In this document: positions 9,487-17,241 of the stretch, piece by piece
Position numbering within the stretch: the stretch's first letter is position 1
Layout of the letters: each line of letters opens with the position of its first letter
Source: JBCBGF01 sp039820585
GTDB lineage: Bacteria; Pseudomonadota; Alphaproteobacteria; Rhodobacterales; Rhodobacteraceae
Direction: 5' to 3'
Assembly: GCA_039820585.1 (NCBI GenBank)
Contig: JBCBPV010000057.1
Span: forward strand, 1-23,512
DNA length: 23,512 nucleotides
Notes under the pieces: generated by a model
The model's database searches: none
Told to the model about the DNA's origin: nothing
What the model saw: only the letters and a program-made list of their open reading frames with translations
Program-made: the position numbers and the translations under genes

Positions 9487-10731
9487 ATGGCCTTCGTCTC
9501 TTTCCTTCGCGACAATGCGCGGTTCCTGACCGCCGGTGCGCTGCTGACCTTTGCATCGAGTTTCGGCCAGACCTATTTCATCTCGGTCTTCGCGGGCGAG
9601 ATCCGGGGGGAATTTGGGCTGACCCATGCGGGATGGGGCGCGATCTATGCCGCGGGCACCATGGCCTCTGCCGTGGTGATGATCTGGCTGGGGCTGCTGA
9701 CCGACCGGTTCCGCGCCCGCGCGCTGGGGGTCGGGGTGCTGATCTCGCTCGCCGCGGCCTGTCTGTTGATGGCGCTGACCCCGGCGGTGTGGCTGTTGCC
9801 CGGTGCCGTTTTCGCGTTGCGCCTGGCCGGGCAGGGGATGTCGAGCCAGGTGGCCACCGTGGCCATCGCCCGCTGGTTCGTCGCGACCCGCGGGCGGGCG
9901 TTGTCGATTGCGTCGTTGGGTTTTGCGGTGGGCGAATCCCTGTTGCCGCTGATCTTCGTCGCCCTGCTGGTCGTGGCCCCATGGCGGTCGCTTTGGGTGC
10001 TGGCGGCGGTGATTGCGCTGATCCTGGTGCCGATCCTATGGCGTCTTCTGAGCGATGAACGCACGCCGCAATCTGTGTCGGCCGAAAACCATGCGGCCGG
10101 GATGGGCGGTCTGCATTGGGCGCGCGGTGCGGTGCTGCGGCATTGGCTGTTCTGGGTGATGGTGCCGTCGATCCTGGGGCAATCGGCCTTTCTGACAGCG
10201 TTTTTCTTTCAACAGGTCCATGTGGCCGAGGTGAAAGGCTGGTCACATCTGGAGCTTGTGGCGTTGTTCCCGCTCTACACTGTTGCAGGGGTAGCGGCGA
10301 TGCTGACAGCGGGCTGGGCGATTGATCGCTTTGGGTCGGGTCGCGTGGCGCCGGTGATCCAGATCCCTGCGGCGTTGGGGTTCTGGGCGTTCTCAGCCGC
10401 GCCGACACCCGGCAGCGCAGCGATTGGTGTAACGTTGCTGGCCCTGTCCGCCGGGGCGAGTTCCACCCTACCGGGGGCGTTCTGGGCGGAGTATTTCGGG
10501 ACACGGCACCTGGGCGGGATCAAGGCCATGGCCACCGCTGTGATGGTTCTGGGCTCGGCCATCGGGCCTGGTATCACCGGCTATTTCATCGACCAGGGTA
10601 TCAGCTTTCCAGATCAGATGCCCGCTATCGCGGTCTATTTCCTGGTCGTTGCAGTGATCGTCGGTGTGGGCGTTGGCATCGCACGGCGGCGATTACCGTC
10701 GGCGACGGAGGTAGACGTAATACGCCCCTGA
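9487..10731 (+). CDS. Major facilitator superfamily transporter
   Basis: A 414-residue inner-membrane protein with about twelve hydrophobic spans in two halves, the standard MFS layout. The signature loop between spans 2 and 3 is visible as GLLTDRFRARALG, and the second half has a related GWAIDRFGSGR. No substrate can be assigned from sequence. The ATG lies 37 nt after the DUF900 hydrolase gene with no strong ribosome binding site. The last 39 nt overlap the 3' end of the convergent smr gene; both C-termini (ending DVIRP here) read as plausible protein, so neither frame looks like an artefact. Confidence 0.9.
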   Translation: MAFVSFLRDNARFLTAGALLTFASSFGQTYFISVFAGEIRGEFGLTHAGWGAIYAAGTMASAVVMIWLGLLTDRFRARALGVGVLISLAAACLLMALTPAVWLLPGAVFALRLAGQGMSSQVATVAIARWFVATRGRALSIASLGFAVGESLLPLIFVALLVVAPWRSLWVLAAVIALILVPILWRLLSDERTPQSVSAENHAAGMGGLHWARGAVLRHWLFWVMVPSILGQSAFLTAFFFQQVHVAEVKGWSHLELVALFPLYTVAGVAAMLTAGWAIDRFGSGRVAPVIQIPAALGFWAFSAAPTPGSAAIGVTLLALSAGASSTLPGAFWAEYFGTRHLGGIKAMATAVMVLGSAIGPGITGYFIDQGISFPDQMPAIAVYFLVVAVIVGVGVGIARRRLPSATEVDVIRP

Positions 10732-11277
10732 TCCGCCATGGCGACGGTGTGCCTCGACCACATCCAACACGGCGTGGCGCAGGCCGGGGCTGTGCAGCCA
10801 TTGGGGCACGTTGTGGCGCAGAACGCCCACCGGCGTGGGCATCGGCCCGCCGTTGTCCTTCACTTTACCTTTGCCAGTGATGACCAGAACCAATCGATCG
10901 CCCGCCGCGAAAGACGACAGGATGAACCGCGTCAGCACCCCGTGCGCCACATCCAATGTCATGCCATGCAAGTCGATCCGTGCGTCCGGGATAAGCTTGC
11001 CTTGCTTCAGCTTCTTGAAGGCTTTGCTGTCCATCTCTGGCGCGGGCTTTGTAGTTCGGGCGGCAGGAATGGCTGTTTGCCCCGGTCGTTCGCCAATCCG
11101 GAAGGTTGGGATCGGGGCGCGGGGTTTGGGCTTTGACGCCGGGGTGCCCGGCGTTGGAGCGACCGGTTCAAAGATGCGCTTGGGCCGATCGGTCAGGGGC
11201 GTTGTGGTTTCCGCCACCTTTTGCCAAACAGCCAGATCATCGGCGTTCGGGCGCTTTGGGGTGCGCTTGCGTGACAT
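10693..11277 (-). CDS. Smr-domain (MutS2 C-terminal-like) protein
   Basis: A 194-residue protein with a low-complexity Pro/Lys/Arg-rich first half (about 1-95) and a C-terminal Smr domain (about 100-190). The domain shows the DLHGMTLDVA motif near 102, VITGKGK near 134 and the C-terminal HGGSGAYYVYLRRRR. Smr domains are nucleic-acid nicking or ribosome-associated endonucleases in characterised cases; the role of this single-domain bacterial type is not established. It is the last gene of the tim44-mltA-smr operon and starts 5 nt after the mltA stop. Its 3' end overlaps the MFS gene on the other strand by 39 nt. Confidence 0.92.
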   Translation of the reverse strand: MSRKRTPKRPNADDLAVWQKVAETTTPLTDRPKRIFEPVAPTPGTPASKPKPRAPIPTFRIGERPGQTAIPAARTTKPAPEMDSKAFKKLKQGKLIPDARIDLHGMTLDVAHGVLTRFILSSFAAGDRLVLVITGKGKVKDNGGPMPTPVGVLRHNVPQWLHSPGLRHAVLDVVEAHRRHGGSGAYYVYLRRRR

Positions 11278-11282
11278 GGAGC

Positions 11283-12311
11283 TTAGCCCCCGGGGGCCAG
11301 TTCAAAGGCCTTCTGAATGGGCAGCAACACCACCATCCGCCCGCCATCGCGCACGCGGCCGGCGGTTTTGCCCGCTTCATCGCCGGTGCCATAAAAGATA
11401 TCGGCCCGCTGCGCCCCCTTGATTGCCGATCCGGTATCCTGCGCGATCATCAAGCGATTGAGCGGCTCTTCCCCCAGCTTTTCCACCCAGACCGGGGCGC
11501 CCAATGGGGTGTATTCGGGATCGACTGCAATGCTGCGCAAAGTGGTGATCGAGCGGTTCATTGCGCCCAGTGGCCCATCCGCCGCGGGCACTGTCGAGAC
11601 CTCGCGGAAAAAGATGAACGACGGGTTGTGCTGCAACAGCCGCCGGCCTTCATCTGGGTTCTGACGTACCCAGTTGCGGATCACACTGGCGGACACTTGA
11701 TGCGCATCGAAGATACCGCGACGCACCAGTTCATTACCGACGGATTTGTACTCATGCCCGTTTCGTCCGCCATAACCCACGCGGATTTTGCCGCCATCGG
11801 GCAGGTGAACACGGCCAGAGCCTTGGATCTGCAGGAAGAATACGTCGACCGGGTCGTCTATCCACGCGATTTCAAGATCGCGGCCATCTAGCAGACGGTC
11901 ATTTTCGATTTGCGAGCGTGTATACCACACTTCGCCCCGCGTGACCTCGGCCGGTTTGCGATAGAGGGGATATTGGTACGGTCCGGTGCGTTGGAGCGAG
12001 CCGTTCAGTTCAGGCTCAAAATACCCAGTGAACAGGGGCTTGCGGTCATCCTCGATCAGGATGGGGCGGAAGAACAGCTCGAAGAACGCACGCGCGTCCT
12101 GCTGTTTCTGGCCCAGCGCGCATAGCGACGCCCATTCATCGTCATCCAGATCGGGACAGGTTTCCATGAACGCGGTCAGAGCGGCGGCGTGATCGTCTGC
12201 GATCCAGCCGTCAAGATCGCTATACTGTAACATGGAATAACGCGTCTCTGCGCTGGCGGCGGTCATCGCGACCGTGGCCCCCAGCGCCAGCGCTGCTGCA
12301 AACGCCCGCAT
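11283..12311 (-). CDS. mltA: MltA-family membrane-bound-type lytic murein transglycosylase
   Basis: A 342-residue periplasmic enzyme that cleaves the MurNAc-GlcNAc bond of peptidoglycan with formation of 1,6-anhydro-MurNAc. Residues 1-21 are a Sec signal peptide ending ASA before Glu22. There is no lipobox cysteine, so this form looks soluble, unlike E. coli MltA. The MltA barrel includes DPVDVFFLQIQGSGR (153-167) and VGYGGRNGHEYKSVG; the 3D domain follows with QDTGSAIKGAQRADIFYGTG (291-310), where Asp304 matches the catalytic aspartate. The ATG shares one base with the tim44-like stop (TAATG), so the two are translationally coupled. Confidence 0.95.
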   Translation of the reverse strand: MRAFAAALALGATVAMTAASAETRYSMLQYSDLDGWIADDHAAALTAFMETCPDLDDDEWASLCALGQKQQDARAFFELFFRPILIEDDRKPLFTGYFEPELNGSLQRTGPYQYPLYRKPAEVTRGEVWYTRSQIENDRLLDGRDLEIAWIDDPVDVFFLQIQGSGRVHLPDGGKIRVGYGGRNGHEYKSVGNELVRRGIFDAHQVSASVIRNWVRQNPDEGRRLLQHNPSFIFFREVSTVPAADGPLGAMNRSITTLRSIAVDPEYTPLGAPVWVEKLGEEPLNRLMIAQDTGSAIKGAQRADIFYGTGDEAGKTAGRVRDGGRMVVLLPIQKAFELAPGG

Positions 12312-12979
12312 TATTCCCCGGTGGCGACCAATGCCCAGTTGGGATCGTTCGATCCCATCACGCGGGAGAAGGTCCAGACATCTTTCTGGCGCTTGATCTC
12401 GTTGGGATTGCCTTCGATGATTTCACCTTCGGCATTCTTCACTGCCGATGTCAGCTCACCCACAAACTTGATGGTCACATCGCCAGTGGATGTATCGCGG
12501 TCAAACTCGGCATCGGCCAGGGTCACCTCGCGAACGCCAACAAAGCTTGCCTCGATGGTCAGGCCCTGCGCTTCCCGGTCGGCGATTACGGATTCGAAGG
12601 CTTCGGCCACATCATCGGACAGAAACCCGCGCACATCCTCAAGATCGCCGTTTTCAAAGGCCATCAGGATCATCTCATAGGCGCCGCGTGCCCCTTCAAG
12701 GAATTCGCTGACATTGAACCCTGGCTCGGCCATTTTCATCGACGCCAGCGCCTTTGCCGCGGTCGAGCCATCTTCAACATGGTCGGTGATGTCGCGGTCA
12801 GGGCCACCTTCGATCACGTCGAACTCTGGCCGCCCACGCCGGGGCGCATCGTCGGAGCCCTGCAGCGGGACCGGGGGCTTTTCAAACCCGTCGCGGGTTC
12901 CAAGAACACTGCGCAACCGCAGGATCAGAAAAACCGCTATGCCGGCTAGAACCAGCAACTGGATGATGGCAGAACTCAT
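12311..12979 (-). CDS. Tim44/TimA-like inner-membrane-anchored protein
   Basis: A 222-residue protein with one N-terminal membrane anchor (residues 3-20), a charged linker and a C-terminal Tim44-like domain (about 75-220: SEFLEGARGAYEMILMAFENGDL, VREVTLADAEF, VWTFSRVMGSNDPNWALVATGE). The domain is shared with the mitochondrial import motor subunit Tim44; the bacterial form (TimA) is linked to the envelope, but its role is poorly defined. The start at 12979 is preferred over one 48 nt upstream because it puts the membrane anchor at the N-terminus and has AGG 5 nt before it. It heads the tim44-mltA-smr operon and is divergent from fxsA, with about 105 nt between the two starts. Confidence 0.9.
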   Translation of the reverse strand: MSSAIIQLLVLAGIAVFLILRLRSVLGTRDGFEKPPVPLQGSDDAPRRGRPEFDVIEGGPDRDITDHVEDGSTAAKALASMKMAEPGFNVSEFLEGARGAYEMILMAFENGDLEDVRGFLSDDVAEAFESVIADREAQGLTIEASFVGVREVTLADAEFDRDTSTGDVTIKFVGELTSAVKNAEGEIIEGNPNEIKRQKDVWTFSRVMGSNDPNWALVATGE

Positions 12980-13084
12980 CTGAACCTCGTTTTGAACGCT
13001 CGGGTTGGTATCAGCGACGTGCCGCACTTATGTAGGTCACGAGGTGGGCCAAGTCTACCGCACCCCCAGACTGTTGAGGACATC

Positions 13085-13561
13085 ATGTGGCTGTTTCTAC
13101 TTTTTCTGGCCGTTCCGTTGGTCGAAATTGCACTTTTCATCCAGGTTGGAGGCGCAATCGGGCTGCTTCCAACGCTGGGGATTGTGATCCTGACGGCGGT
13201 TTTGGGCACCTATTTGGTGCGCAGCCAGGGGTTGCAGGCGATCGATCGGCTGAAACGATCCTTCAACGAATTGCGCGATCCGGTGGAACCGCTGGCCCAT
13301 GGCGCAATGATCCTGTTTTCCGGCGCATTGTTGCTGACGCCGGGGTTTTTCACCGATGCGGTGGGGTTTGCCCTGTTGATCCCGGGCGTTCGGACGGCAG
13401 TGTTCGCCTATCTGCAATCGCGGGTGAAGGTCACCCAGTTCGAATATGGCGATCCCCCGCGGCACCCGGACAATCCCGACATCATCAACGGCGAGTTTAC
13501 CGAGGTTGATCCCGAAACCCGGCCACCGCGCGACCGATCGTCGGGCTGGACGCGCCATTGA
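13085..13561 (+). CDS. fxsA: FxsA family membrane protein
   Basis: A 158-residue small membrane protein. The family is named for E. coli FxsA, which affects F-plasmid exclusion by phage T7; its normal cellular job is unknown. MWLFLLFLAVPLVEIALFIQVGG begins the conserved domain, with further hydrophobic segments at about 25-42 and 70-105 (LLLTPGFFTDAVGFALLIPGVR), which is the family signature. The tail of about 45 residues is hydrophilic and acidic/proline-rich. GAGGA lies 4 nt before the chosen ATG; the frame is open further upstream but the added residues are not family-like. Followed by secB after 62 nt. Confidence 0.92.
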   Translation: MWLFLLFLAVPLVEIALFIQVGGAIGLLPTLGIVILTAVLGTYLVRSQGLQAIDRLKRSFNELRDPVEPLAHGAMILFSGALLLTPGFFTDAVGFALLIPGVRTAVFAYLQSRVKVTQFEYGDPPRHPDNPDIINGEFTEVDPETRPPRDRSSGWTRH

Positions 13562-13623
13562 GGGCATCCGCACGCTCTGGTACAGCGGACATCGCGAGAT
13601 TCACGCTCTTTGGAGACCCTCAT

Positions 13624-14133
13624 ATGGCAGAGACCGAAAACGGCGCCGCCCCGGCCGCGGCACCGCAAATGAAGATGCAAATCCTGGCCCAATTTATTCG
13701 CGACATTTCTTTTGAGAATATTGTCGCGCAAAAGGGGGTTCAGGGCGACGTGGCACCCGACATTCAGGTGCAGGTCAGCATCGATGCCAAGAAACGGTCA
13801 ACCGACAACCAGTACGAGGTTATTTCCAAGTACAACATCACGTCGAAGAACAAAGGCACCGAAGACACCATGTTCGTGCTGGAGCTCGACTATGGCGGGA
13901 TTTTCCAGATTGAGAATGTGCCGGATGAGCAGATGCATCCGTTCCTTCTGATCGAATGTCCCCGGATGCTGTTCCCGTTCGCGCGCAGAATTGTCAGTGA
14001 TATGACGCGGGACGGGGGTTTTCCGCCCCTGAACCTAGACAATATCGATTTCGTAGCGCTGTACCGTCAGACGTTATTGCAGCGGCAGGCGGCGATGGAA
14101 GCGGCGAAAACTGCCGAGACCCCGGAAAACTAG
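13624..14133 (+). CDS. secB: SecB, protein-export chaperone
   Basis: A 169-residue cytosolic chaperone that keeps secretory precursors unfolded and hands them to SecA; it works as a tetramer. MKMQILAQFIRDISFEN, TDNQYEVISKYNI, FVLELDYGGIFQI, HPFLLIECPRMLFPFARRIVSD and GGFPPLNLDNIDFVALY are recognisable conserved blocks in order. The start at 13624 places a short Ala/Pro-rich leader before the domain, as in other alphaproteobacterial SecB. The stop is separated by a single base from the stop of the convergent dnaQ, so there is no room for a separate terminator. Confidence 0.97.
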   Translation: MAETENGAAPAAAPQMKMQILAQFIRDISFENIVAQKGVQGDVAPDIQVQVSIDAKKRSTDNQYEVISKYNITSKNKGTEDTMFVLELDYGGIFQIENVPDEQMHPFLLIECPRMLFPFARRIVSDMTRDGGFPPLNLDNIDFVALYRQTLLQRQAAMEAAKTAETPEN

Positions 14134-14134
14134 G

Positions 14135-14815
14135 CTACCATAGCGCGCTGTCGCCCAGCTTTTCGACAAAGGCGGCGTGAGCGATGCGTTCATCTTCGCT
14201 CAGGCGCGACGGTAGAGGCGCGGGTCGGGGGCGTGGGCGCCAGGCATCACCATTTGCGTCTGACTGCGTAGATCCATTGGATTGCACCAACCCAAAGCCC
14301 GGTTGCCGCCCGCCGATCAGTTCCAGATACACCTCTGCCAGGATTTCACTGTCCAAAAGCGCGCCGTGCAGTGTACGGGCGGTGTTGTCGATCCCGAAGC
14401 GGCGGCACAGCGCGTCAAGCGAGGCGGGCGACCCAGGGAACTTCTTGCGGGCGATGGCCAAGGTATCGATGGCCTGGTCGTAGGGGAGAAGCGGCAGGTT
14501 CAGCCACCCAAGCTCGGCGTTCAGAAACTTCATGTCGAAGGCTGCGTTGTGGATCACCAGCTTTGCATCGCCTACGAAATCGAGGAACGCCTGCCCCACC
14601 TCGCGAAATACCGGTTTGTCGCGCAGGAAGTCATCGCCCAGCCCGTGCACGGCAAACGCATCTTCGGGCATGGCGCGTTCGGGATTGATGTATTGGTGAT
14701 AGGTCTTGCCGGTGGGTACGTGGCCCATCAGTTCCACTGCCCCAATCTCAACAATCCGGTCGCCAGTTTCGGGGTCAAATCCTGTAGTCTCGGTATCCAG
14801 AACGATCTCACGCAT
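14135..14815 (-). CDS. dnaQ: DNA polymerase III epsilon subunit (3'-5' proofreading exonuclease)
   Basis: A 226-residue DEDDh exonuclease that proofreads for the replicative polymerase. Exo I is LDTETTGFD with Asp7 and Glu9, Exo II is HNAAFDMKFL with Asp94, and Exo III is LHGALLDSE with His150 and Asp155. Just after the catalytic domain, QPGFGL (171-176) sits where E. coli epsilon has its beta-clamp-binding motif and may serve the same role. The C-terminal tail of about 45 residues would contact the polymerase alpha subunit by analogy. Its start overlaps the coaE 3' end by 8 nt, as the last gene of maf-aroE-coaE-dnaQ. Confidence 0.96.
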   Translation of the reverse strand: MREIVLDTETTGFDPETGDRIVEIGAVELMGHVPTGKTYHQYINPERAMPEDAFAVHGLGDDFLRDKPVFREVGQAFLDFVGDAKLVIHNAAFDMKFLNAELGWLNLPLLPYDQAIDTLAIARKKFPGSPASLDALCRRFGIDNTARTLHGALLDSEILAEVYLELIGGRQPGFGLVQSNGSTQSDANGDAWRPRPRPAPLPSRLSEDERIAHAAFVEKLGDSALW

Positions 14816-15407
14816 CTGCCTGCCCTTGCCTGATCTGCTCTACGATATCCTGAACCACGCGGCGGGCACCTTCAAGCGTCCGGGCGGGAATGACGTAATC
14901 TGCGCGCGCCCGTTTCTTGGCATCGGGCATCTGCCGGGAAATAATGGTTTGGAACATCTCTTCGGTCATGCCGGGCCGCGCCATAACGCGGTGTTTCTGG
15001 ATGTTGGCGGGGGCCGAGACGACCGCGACGCCATCGAATTGATCCTGGGCGGCAGTCTCGAACAGAAGGGGGATATCGCAGACAATCAGGTCAGCGGTGG
15101 CATTCGCGATAAAAGTAACACGGTCAGCGGTGACAAGCGGGTGCACGATCGTTTCCAGCTGAGATAGAGCCGTTTTGTCACCGGCTATCCACGTCTTCAA
15201 CGCCTCGCGGCTAACCGCGCCATCGACGATTGCATCGGGATAGACCGCTGCGATGGGCGCAACCGCCGCGCCGTCTTTACCATAAAGCCGGTGGACCGCC
15301 GCATCGGCATCCCATACCGCAGCACCGAGGTCAGCAAACATCTGTGCCGTGGTGGATTTCCCCATTCCGATGGAGCCGGTGAGACCAAGGACAAATGCGC
15401 GACTCAT
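14808..15407 (-). CDS. coaE: Dephospho-CoA kinase
   Basis: A 199-residue P-loop kinase catalysing the last step of coenzyme A synthesis, ATP-dependent phosphorylation of the 3'-hydroxyl of dephospho-CoA. Walker A is GSIGMGKS (11-18); DADAAVHRLYG and the VCDIPLLFET block are characteristic of CoaE. Length is normal. The start overlaps the aroE 3' end by 4 nt and its own end overlaps dnaQ by 8 nt, so it is translationally linked to both. Confidence 0.96.
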   Translation of the reverse strand: MSRAFVLGLTGSIGMGKSTTAQMFADLGAAVWDADAAVHRLYGKDGAAVAPIAAVYPDAIVDGAVSREALKTWIAGDKTALSQLETIVHPLVTADRVTFIANATADLIVCDIPLLFETAAQDQFDGVAVVSAPANIQKHRVMARPGMTEEMFQTIISRQMPDAKKRARADYVIPARTLEGARRVVQDIVEQIRQGQADA

Positions 15408-16240
15408 TGGCCCAGGACGACCCGGCGGGTGTCATCATCAACCTCTGGCCGGATCCCGAACCAGCGTTCAAACCCCGGAGCAGCTTGGTAAAGCAGCATG
15501 CCCAGCCCATCGACGATGGTGCATCCATGTTCTGCCGCCTTGCGCAGAAACGCGGTTTCCAAGGGCGTGTAGACCAGATCATTGACCACGGCATCGCGGC
15601 GCAAGCCATCCAGCGGAACCCTAAATTCTGCGCTGCCTGACATGCCGAGGGAGGAGGTATTTACCACTGTAGCCGCACCTTCCAAGGCATTCCCGGCGGT
15701 GACCCAGTCGAACACTTCAATTCGGTTTCCGAACTCTGCCCGCAATGCATCGCTACGGGCGCGGGTCCGATTGGTGATGCGGATCTCTTGCGCGCCAGCC
15801 TCAATCAATGCCGACAGGACGGCCCGTGCCGCGCCGCCCGCGCCGATAATCGCCGCCGGCCCTAGATCGGCCCGCCAACCCGGGGCGTTGTGGCGCAGGT
15901 TTTCGATGAAGCCTACGCCATCGGTATTGTCGGCGTGGATCTTGCCGTTGGCTTGAAAGATCAGCGTATTTGCGGCCCCAATCAGCGACGCCCGGTCTGA
16001 GATGACATCGGCAATGCCCAACACGGCCTCTTTATGCGGGATCGTGACGTTCGCGCCGACAAACCCCATGTTGGGCATGGTGCGCAATGCGTCTTCAAGA
16101 TCGGCGTGTGAGATATCGAGCGGAATGTAATGACCGCGCAACCCGTATCGTTTCAGCCAGTATTGGTGCAGCCGTGGCGATTTGGAATGGCCTATGGGCG
16201 ACCCGATGACGCCCGCCAGAGGAATGCGTCCGTCTGTCAT
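15404..16240 (-). CDS. aroE: Shikimate dehydrogenase (NADP+)
   Basis: A 278-residue enzyme that reduces 3-dehydroshikimate to shikimate in aromatic amino acid synthesis. The substrate domain begins LAGVIGSPIGHSKSPRLHQ, with catalytic Lys70 in VTIPHKEAV and Asp107 in ADNTDGVGF. The nucleotide-binding part has GAGGAARAV (133-141) and the NRT motif near 157, which favours NADP. All key residues are present. It overlaps maf upstream and coaE downstream by 4 nt each, the usual alphaproteobacterial arrangement. Confidence 0.97.
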   Translation of the reverse strand: MTDGRIPLAGVIGSPIGHSKSPRLHQYWLKRYGLRGHYIPLDISHADLEDALRTMPNMGFVGANVTIPHKEAVLGIADVISDRASLIGAANTLIFQANGKIHADNTDGVGFIENLRHNAPGWRADLGPAAIIGAGGAARAVLSALIEAGAQEIRITNRTRARSDALRAEFGNRIEVFDWVTAGNALEGAATVVNTSSLGMSGSAEFRVPLDGLRRDAVVNDLVYTPLETAFLRKAAEHGCTIVDGLGMLLYQAAPGFERWFGIRPEVDDDTRRVVLGQ

Positions 16241-16836
16241 GTCTCAATCTCCCCCCGCAGGGCGAGATACGACAGAACCTCTAATAGGGGAAAGCCCAGA
16301 ACATCGAAGGTGCTACCATCGATGCGTGAAAACAACCGTACGCCTTCTTCTTCGAGCTTATAGCCCCCCACGCTGTGCCGGATGCTGTCCCAGTTCCGCA
16401 TGACATAGGCATTGATGTAACTGTCACTGAGCAAACGCATCTGCATCCGGACTTGGCCGACATAGCGCCAGACGGGTTTGCCGTCATCGAAAATTACGGC
16501 GGCGGACCAGAGGACGTGGCGTTGGCCTGCCAGACGCTTTACCTGTTCAATCGCTTCGTCGGGGCTCTCGGGCTTTGACAGAAGATCGCCCTTGAACTCC
16601 AGCGTTTGATCCCCGCCGATCACGAGGTGCCCGGGGTGTTTGTCCGCTACTCGCGCCGCCTTCATCTCTGCCAGCGCATCGGCGATGTCGCGCGGGGATG
16701 TCTGTTCGGCGATTAGGCTGGTCTTGAGCAGATCCTCGTCGACCCGCGGCTTCGCGACCTCAAACGCGACACCCGCATTCTGCAAAAGCGCTTGACGCGT
16801 TTCAGAGCCGGACGCGAGGAGGAGGCGTGTTCTCAT
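16237..16836 (-). CDS. maf: Maf-family nucleotide pyrophosphatase
   Basis: A 199-residue Maf/HAM1-type enzyme that hydrolyses non-canonical or modified nucleoside triphosphates to monophosphates and has been linked to control of septum formation. LLLASGSETRQALL at the N-terminus, VIGGDQTLEF with Asp76, KPESPDEA near 88 and SVGGYKLEEEG near 155 are the family signatures. The sequence does not tell me which substrate class it belongs to. It is the first gene of the minus-strand operon and starts next to the candidate origin; a near-consensus DnaA box lies 9 nt before its ATG. Confidence 0.94.
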   Translation of the reverse strand: MRTRLLLASGSETRQALLQNAGVAFEVAKPRVDEDLLKTSLIAEQTSPRDIADALAEMKAARVADKHPGHLVIGGDQTLEFKGDLLSKPESPDEAIEQVKRLAGQRHVLWSAAVIFDDGKPVWRYVGQVRMQMRLLSDSYINAYVMRNWDSIRHSVGGYKLEEEGVRLFSRIDGSTFDVLGFPLLEVLSYLALRGEIET

Positions 16837-16844
16837 TATGATCC

Positions 16845-16853
16845 TGTGGAGAA
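16845..16853 (-). promoter_or_regulatory. DnaA box (8/9)
   Basis: Reads TTCTCCACA on the minus strand, one mismatch to TTATCCACA. It lies 9 nt upstream of the maf ATG and could also affect maf transcription. Confidence 0.55.
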
Positions 16854-16955
16854 ACCGTGTGGGAATCAGAGGGTGTGTTGGGGCCAGTTCAGTGAGATTC
16901 GAGGTATACTGCCAAGGTCAGCCATAGCCAGCCAATCATTCCCATTTTTGTCTTG

Positions 16956-16964
16956 TGTGGACAG
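16956..16964 (-). promoter_or_regulatory. Weaker DnaA box (7/9)
   Basis: Reads CTGTCCACA on the minus strand. The TCCACA core is intact. The identical 9-mer recurs in the opposite orientation at 17155-17163, which argues against pure chance. Confidence 0.45.
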
Positions 16965-17119
16965 CCGGTGCGGTGGCTTATCTTCAGGAGGGGATAGATC
17001 GATCCCAGCTTTACGCGCGTCTAGTTCTCTTACAACGTAAATACTTGTTAACAATATACTATTATTGGGTGAACCTTTGTTTCTAGTATCTCTTTTGCTG
17101 CTCCGTGGGCCCTTTCTCA

Positions 17120-17128
17120 TGTGGATAA
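17120..17128 (-). promoter_or_regulatory. Perfect DnaA box
   Basis: Reads TTATCCACA on the minus strand, an exact match to the high-affinity consensus. It lies between the two AT-rich tracts and 17 nt from the next box. Confidence 0.75.
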
Positions 17129-17145
17129 CCATGTGGTCTGTTAAG

Positions 17146-17154
17146 TAATCCACA
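17146..17154 (+). promoter_or_regulatory. DnaA box (8/9), first of a tandem pair
   Basis: Reads TAATCCACA, one mismatch to the consensus. It abuts the next box (17155-17163) with no spacer, so the pair forms a direct repeat facing the 17164-17212 AT-rich tract. Confidence 0.6.
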
Positions 17155-17163
17155 CTGTCCACA
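17155..17163 (+). promoter_or_regulatory. Weaker DnaA box (7/9), second of a tandem pair
   Basis: Reads CTGTCCACA immediately after the preceding box. It is an exact inverted copy of the site at 16956-16964. Confidence 0.5.
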
Positions 17164-17241
17164 GCCCCTACTATCTCATCATCTTTTCATTCTTTCTTTA
17201 TTTCTATTAAGGAAGGGCAAGGCTACCGGAGAGCTCTGACC

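Larger units (their letters stand above)
16837..17241. other. Candidate chromosomal replication origin (oriC) between maf and hemJ
   Basis: This 405-nt non-coding stretch contains one perfect and four near-consensus DnaA boxes, two markedly AT-rich tracts (about 17029-17072 and 17164-17212), a 10-bp palindrome TTGTTAACAA (17045-17054) and two GANTC sites (16863-16867, 16896-16900) of the kind methylated by CcrM in alphaproteobacteria. Genes on both sides point away from it, as expected for leading-strand bias at an origin. The neighbours maf-aroE-coaE-dnaQ on one side and rho-mnmE-mnmG-rsmG-parA on the other are those that flank the mapped Caulobacter origin. No protein-coding frame here is convincing. 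I found no full CtrA site. Confidence 0.75.

Noticed and set aside
9578..10504. A 308-codon minus-strand frame opposite the MFS gene
   Set aside because: The translation is dominated by Pro, Arg, Ser and Thr, typical of a chance frame, while the plus strand encodes an evident twelve-span transporter.
16792..17162. Small open frames in both directions across the maf-hemJ gap
   Set aside because: No ribosome binding sites or family resemblance, and the same bases carry the DnaA boxes and AT-rich tracts, so a non-coding origin is the better reading.
16837..17241. CtrA full sites (TTAA-N7-TTAA) in the origin gap
   Set aside because: Several TTAA half-sites exist but no pair has the right spacing, so CtrA control of this origin is not supported by the sequence.
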